In this document: positions 60,739 to 64,000 of the stretch, in pieces
How positions within the stretch are numbered: position 1 is the first letter of the stretch
How the letters are laid out: the number at the start of each line of letters is the position of its first letter
Assembly: GCA_020725465.1 (NCBI GenBank)
Contig: DYEY01000063.1
Location: 1-64,000 of the forward strand
DNA length: 64,000 nucleotides
Origin: Dethiobacter sp.
GTDB taxonomy: Bacteria > Bacillota > Dethiobacteria > Dethiobacterales > Dethiobacteraceae
Direction: 5' to 3'
The notes under the pieces: model-generated
Databases searched by the model: none
What the model was told of the DNA's origin: nothing
Seen by the model: only the letters and a program-made list of their open reading frames with translations
Translations under genes and position numbers: made by a program

Positions 60739-61833
60739 ATGGACAAAACGGTTGTCCTTGCCCTTGCCCGGGCTGAACTGGCCGAATTCCTTGACCGCTT
60801 GGGGGAGGCCCCTTACCGGGCGGATCAGATACTTGATTGGCTTTACCGCAAAAATGCTGTTACTTTCCAACAGATGACCAATTTGCCGTTGCAGCTGCGC
60901 CGGAAACTGGAAGATGAGGCTGTGACCGGTTTGCTGGCTGAAATTGACAGGCAGGTGTCAGAAGACGGCACGGTAAAGTTTCTTTTTGCCCTGCCGGACG
61001 GTCACAGCGTGGAGACAGTGCTGCTGTCCTACCGCAGCGGCAGCAGCGCCTGCATTTCCACCCAGGTGGGCTGTCGGATGGGTTGCCGGTTCTGCGCCTC
61101 GGGATTGCCCGGGTTCATTCGCAACCTGGCGGACTGGGAGATGACGGCGCAGGTGCTGCAGGTCAGGAAATGGCTGATGGCGGAAAAGAGAGCCTTGGGC
61201 GGCCTGGTGCTGATGGGCACCGGTGAACCACTGGATAACCTGGAGGCTTTAAAAGGGTTTCTCGGGGCGGTAAAGGACCCGTCCCGGCTTGGCATAAGCC
61301 TGCGTAACGTGACGGTATCTACCAGCGGCCTGGTGCCCGGCATACTGGAGCTGGCGCGGCTGCGCTGGCCCATTACCCTTTCGGTGTCACTGCATGCCCC
61401 GCATGATGAACTGCGGGACCGGATTATGCCTGTAAACCGGAAATATCCCCTGGCTGTGCTGATGGACGCCTGCCGCCGGTTCGCAGAGATTACCGGCCGG
61501 AGGGTGACTTTTGAATATATTCTGATCGAAGGGTTGAACGACGGCGCAAAAGAGGCGCGGGAACTGGCCGCATTGCTGGAAGGGATGCGCTGTCATGTGA
61601 ACCTGATTCCGCTTAACCTGGTGCCCGGGTTAAGCTTCCGCCCCAGCGGGGACCTGGCCGTCGGCCGCTTTGCCGGGATATTGAAAGAAAGAAAGATAAA
61701 AGTGACCGTAAGGCGCAGGCTGGGAGCGGATATTGCGGCAGCCTGCGGGCAGTTGCGCAACCTTTATCAGGGGAGTGATCCTGATGGATGCCGCAGGTAT
61801 GAGCGACAGGGGACAAGTAAGGGAAAAAAATGA
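60739..61833 (+). CDS. rlmN: 23S rRNA/tRNA adenine C2-methyltransferase
   Basis: About 364 residues. Radical-SAM enzyme methylating A2503 of 23S rRNA. The cluster motif is CRMGCRFC; other marks are GGLVLMGTGEPLDN, STSGLVPGI, SVSLHAPHDELRDRIMPVN and, late, RRRLGADIAAACGQL with a final catalytic-type Cys. ATG 60739 is used; GTG 60721 or 60730 are possible. It overlaps the PP2C gene by 50 bp. Confidence 0.94.
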   Translation: MDKTVVLALARAELAEFLDRLGEAPYRADQILDWLYRKNAVTFQQMTNLPLQLRRKLEDEAVTGLLAEIDRQVSEDGTVKFLFALPDGHSVETVLLSYRSGSSACISTQVGCRMGCRFCASGLPGFIRNLADWEMTAQVLQVRKWLMAEKRALGGLVLMGTGEPLDNLEALKGFLGAVKDPSRLGISLRNVTVSTSGLVPGILELARLRWPITLSVSLHAPHDELRDRIMPVNRKYPLAVLMDACRRFAEITGRRVTFEYILIEGLNDGAKEARELAALLEGMRCHVNLIPLNLVPGLSFRPSGDLAVGRFAGILKERKIKVTVRRRLGADIAAACGQLRNLYQGSDPDGCRRYERQGTSKGKK

Positions 61834-62515
61834 AGACAGTTACCTGATCTGCCGTGAAGGGCCGATTTGGCTGTTTGCCGTGGCCGACGGCATGGGCGGG
61901 CACGCAGCGGGAGAAGTTGCCAGCACCCTGGCCCTGGAGGCGTTAAGCAGCTACCTTAGCGCACACGGGCGGGAGCTGTTGGAGGGTGCCGTACCGGCAC
62001 ACATTTTTGTGCATAATATGCTGGCCCGCGCCAATTTAAAGGTGCTGGAAGCGGCCAGGGCGGACCGCTCCCAGTCGGGTATGGGGACCACACTGACACT
62101 TATTTTGGGCTGGGAGAACAACTTCTGGCTCGGCCACGTGGGTGACAGTCGCGCTTACCGTATCAACAATGACGGTATTTTCCCCCTTACCGAGGATCAT
62201 ACCCTGGTTAGCCAGCTGTTGCGTAACGGACGGATCAGTGAAGAGGAAACCAACGGTCACCCGCAGCGCCACATCCTGACCAGGGCGCTGGGGACCGAAA
62301 ACAGCGAAGAATTTGATATTGCACCGCTTGACTTCAGTCCGGGTGACGCGGTGCTTCTTTGCAGCGACGGCCTGTATTCACAGGTAGACGATAACGAAAT
62401 TCTGGCTGCGGTACGCAGTGGGGGAGAACCGTCAGCTGTAATCGCGCACCTTGTTCGGTTGGCCAACGAACGAGGCGGTACAGACAACATAACCGCCGTG
62501 CTTTTCCGTGTCTGA
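61784..62515 (+). CDS. PP2C-type serine/threonine phosphatase (Stp/PrpC)
   Basis: A 243-residue Mn2+-dependent phosphatase. Motifs: SDRGQVREKNEDSYL, AVADGMGGHAAGEVAS, GMGTTLTL, HVGDSRAYRI and LLCSDGLYSQV, with the end NERGGTDNITAVL. It reverses phosphorylation by the PknB-type kinase immediately downstream. ATG 61784 lies inside the rlmN end; ATG 61799 is an alternative. Confidence 0.93.
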   Translation: MDAAGMSDRGQVREKNEDSYLICREGPIWLFAVADGMGGHAAGEVASTLALEALSSYLSAHGRELLEGAVPAHIFVHNMLARANLKVLEAARADRSQSGMGTTLTLILGWENNFWLGHVGDSRAYRINNDGIFPLTEDHTLVSQLLRNGRISEEETNGHPQRHILTRALGTENSEEFDIAPLDFSPGDAVLLCSDGLYSQVDDNEILAAVRSGGEPSAVIAHLVRLANERGGTDNITAVLFRV

Positions 62516-62544
62516 CCTCCGGAGGAGAGACTTGAGGTGAAAAT

Positions 62545-64000
62545 ATGATCGGCAAAATATTGGGGAACCGTTACCAGGTGGTTGAAAAAATCGGAGATGG
62601 CGGTACAGCCTTTGTTTTCAGGGGACTGGACAACCTGCTGAACCGGAGCGTCACTATCAAGGTATTGCGCCCTGAATATGTGAGCGACCAGGACTTTGTC
62701 CGGCGTTTCCGCCGTGAAGCCCAGGCCGCCGCCAGTCTTTCTCACCCCAATATTGTCAGTATTTATGATGTGGGCCAGGAAGACGGTATCTATTATATCG
62801 TAATGGAATACGTTAAAGGCCAGTCGCTGAAGGAACTGGTTAACAAAATGGGCTTCCTGCCGGTACGTATGGCGGTGGACTACGCCTGCCAGACCGCTCA
62901 CGCGCTGGCTCATGCGCACCGGCACGGCATCGTTCACCGTGACGTAAAGCCGCATAACATTCTGATCAACGAAGAGGGCCGGGTCAAGGTGACCGACTTT
63001 GGCATTGCCCAGGCCGTAACGGCGGCGACGGTCACCTATAACGGAGCCATTCTCGGTTCTGTGCATTATTTTTCACCGGAGCAGGCCAGCGGAGGACAGA
63101 CCGGGGAGAAATCGGACATATATTCACTGGGCGTGGTTATTTACGAGATGTTGACCGGCGCCGTTCCCTATGCCGGTGATTCACCGGTGTCGGTGGCGCT
63201 GAAACACCTCCAGGAACCTTTCCCTGAGGTGCGGGAGCAAAATGCAGAAGTACCGGAGGAGATTGCCCGGATCATCCGCAAGGCGGTGGCCAAGGAGCCG
63301 GAGAAGCGCTACCAGTCGGCCCGGGAAATGGCGCAGGATCTTTCGGACTTTTTGCTCGGCAGGAGTACGCCTCACGTCCCGGCGGTTGACAATGGGACCG
63401 GGCCGGGACGGGAAAAGGCGAAAGGCAGAGCCGGGAGGCCCTTCAACTGGCGCCTGGCAGGCCTGATCTTTTTGTTTGTGTTCCTGCTGGCTGTAACGGT
63501 GGGCGTGATGCAGCTGCGGGAGCTGCTGGTGGTGCCGGAAGTGGAGGTGCCCCTGGTAGAGGGCGAAAGCCTCACCAGGGCGGCTGCTATTCTGGACGAA
63601 AAAGACCTGCGGTACAGGATAGTTGAATCGGTGCACGACGACGAGGTGCCTTCCGGCCACGTCCTGCGCCAGGTGCCCTCCGCCGGCCGCCGGGTTAAAA
63701 AGACAAGGCAGATTGAATTGACCCTCAGTGCCGGGCCAGTGCTGGTGACAGTGGAAGATGTATCCGGAAAAACAGAACTGGAAGCCATACTGATCCTGGA
63801 AGGTCTTGGATTTTTCGTGGATGTGCAGCGCGAATACAGTGATGAAGTGCCACCGGGTACCGTCATCAAGCAGAATCCGGGCGAGGGCTTTTCGTTGCCC
63901 AGGGGGTCCCGGGTTTCTATTGCCGTAAGCCAGGGGGGACGCCCCTTCCCCATGAAAGACCTGACCCGTACTTCCCTGGAAGACGCCAGGGACTGGATTG
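62545..64000 (+). CDS. PknB-type serine/threonine kinase with PASTA repeats (partial, cut by window end)
   Basis: At least 485 residues, still open at the right edge. The kinase domain has GDGGTAFVF (Gly loop), TIKVLRPEYV (Lys), HGIVHRDVKPHNILI (catalytic loop), TDFGIAQA and SPEQA. A Lys/Arg-rich juxtamembrane segment, one span (LAGLIFLFVFLLAVTVGVM) and at least two PASTA repeats follow (VPEVEVPLVEGESLTRAAAIL, VTVEDVSGKTELEAILILE), with a third beginning at the edge. It senses muropeptides or lipid II and controls growth or spore germination. GAGGTG precedes ATG 62545. Confidence 0.94.
   Translation, partial: MIGKILGNRYQVVEKIGDGGTAFVFRGLDNLLNRSVTIKVLRPEYVSDQDFVRRFRREAQAAASLSHPNIVSIYDVGQEDGIYYIVMEYVKGQSLKELVNKMGFLPVRMAVDYACQTAHALAHAHRHGIVHRDVKPHNILINEEGRVKVTDFGIAQAVTAATVTYNGAILGSVHYFSPEQASGGQTGEKSDIYSLGVVIYEMLTGAVPYAGDSPVSVALKHLQEPFPEVREQNAEVPEEIARIIRKAVAKEPEKRYQSAREMAQDLSDFLLGRSTPHVPAVDNGTGPGREKAKGRAGRPFNWRLAGLIFLFVFLLAVTVGVMQLRELLVVPEVEVPLVEGESLTRAAAILDEKDLRYRIVESVHDDEVPSGHVLRQVPSAGRRVKKTRQIELTLSAGPVLVTVEDVSGKTELEAILILEGLGFFVDVQREYSDEVPPGTVIKQNPGEGFSLPRGSRVSIAVSQGGRPFPMKDLTRTSLEDARDWI

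Overview
The window reads as chromosome of a Gram-positive anaerobe of the Peptococcaceae type (Desulfotomaculum/Pelotomaculum-like). This is inferred from four things: the yicC-remA-gmk-rpoZ-coaBC-priA-def-fmt-DUF116-Zn peptidase-rsmB-rlmN-PP2C-pknB order at the right end, frequent GTG/TTG starts with strong GGAGG ribosome sites, a trimeric [FeFe] hydrogenase, and LysM and SpoIIM-like proteins that fit a spore former. No rRNA, CRISPR array or intact insertion sequence was seen.

Layout. 1-881: the probable 3' end of a tRNA with its terminator, then degenerate DNA with a BRCT-like remnant. 882-3508: a PHP-domain metallohydrolase and a Phd/ParE-type toxin-antitoxin pair. 3576-25488: a metal/tetrapyrrole island of about 22 kb. 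25510-26719: a LysM protein with a duplicated repeat and an orphan ECF-S-like membrane protein. 26839-30951: an NAD-linked, probably electron-bifurcating, [FeFe] hydrogenase. 31097-32270: two hypothetical genes. 32457-37280: a BMP-type nucleoside ABC transporter. 37366-46834: a PLP decarboxylase, a LysM protein, two tiny membrane proteins, a methyltransferase, a GalT-like protein, a PrcB-like protein, an MBL hydrolase, an MFS transporter and RqcH. 47002-49746: a P-type Ca2+ ATPase. 49831-64000: the housekeeping block, ending inside a PknB-type kinase.

The island is the most interesting part. Its left half holds a complete ECF transporter (S, T and fused ATPases) transcribed away from a cytosolic chelatase pair: a ChlI/ChlD fusion and a CobN/ChlH-type large subunit. 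Its middle holds an Opp/Nik-type ABC transporter split around an FmdE-family protein. Its right half is a minus-strand operon under a cobalamin riboswitch. That operon encodes an ExbB/MotA-like proton-channel protein, a DUF2149-like single-span protein, a second CobN-type protein with a signal peptide and a C-terminal membrane anchor (so its chelatase domain should lie outside the cytoplasm), and a DUF2162-like membrane transporter. I infer an envelope system that handles a corrinoid, or another metallated tetrapyrrole or its metal, outside the cell and couples this to the proton gradient. The cytosolic chelatase and the two transporters would act inside. Promoters in front of the cytosolic chelatase and of the ABC transporter share the same -35/-10 spacing and an identical 15-bp block, which suggests common control.
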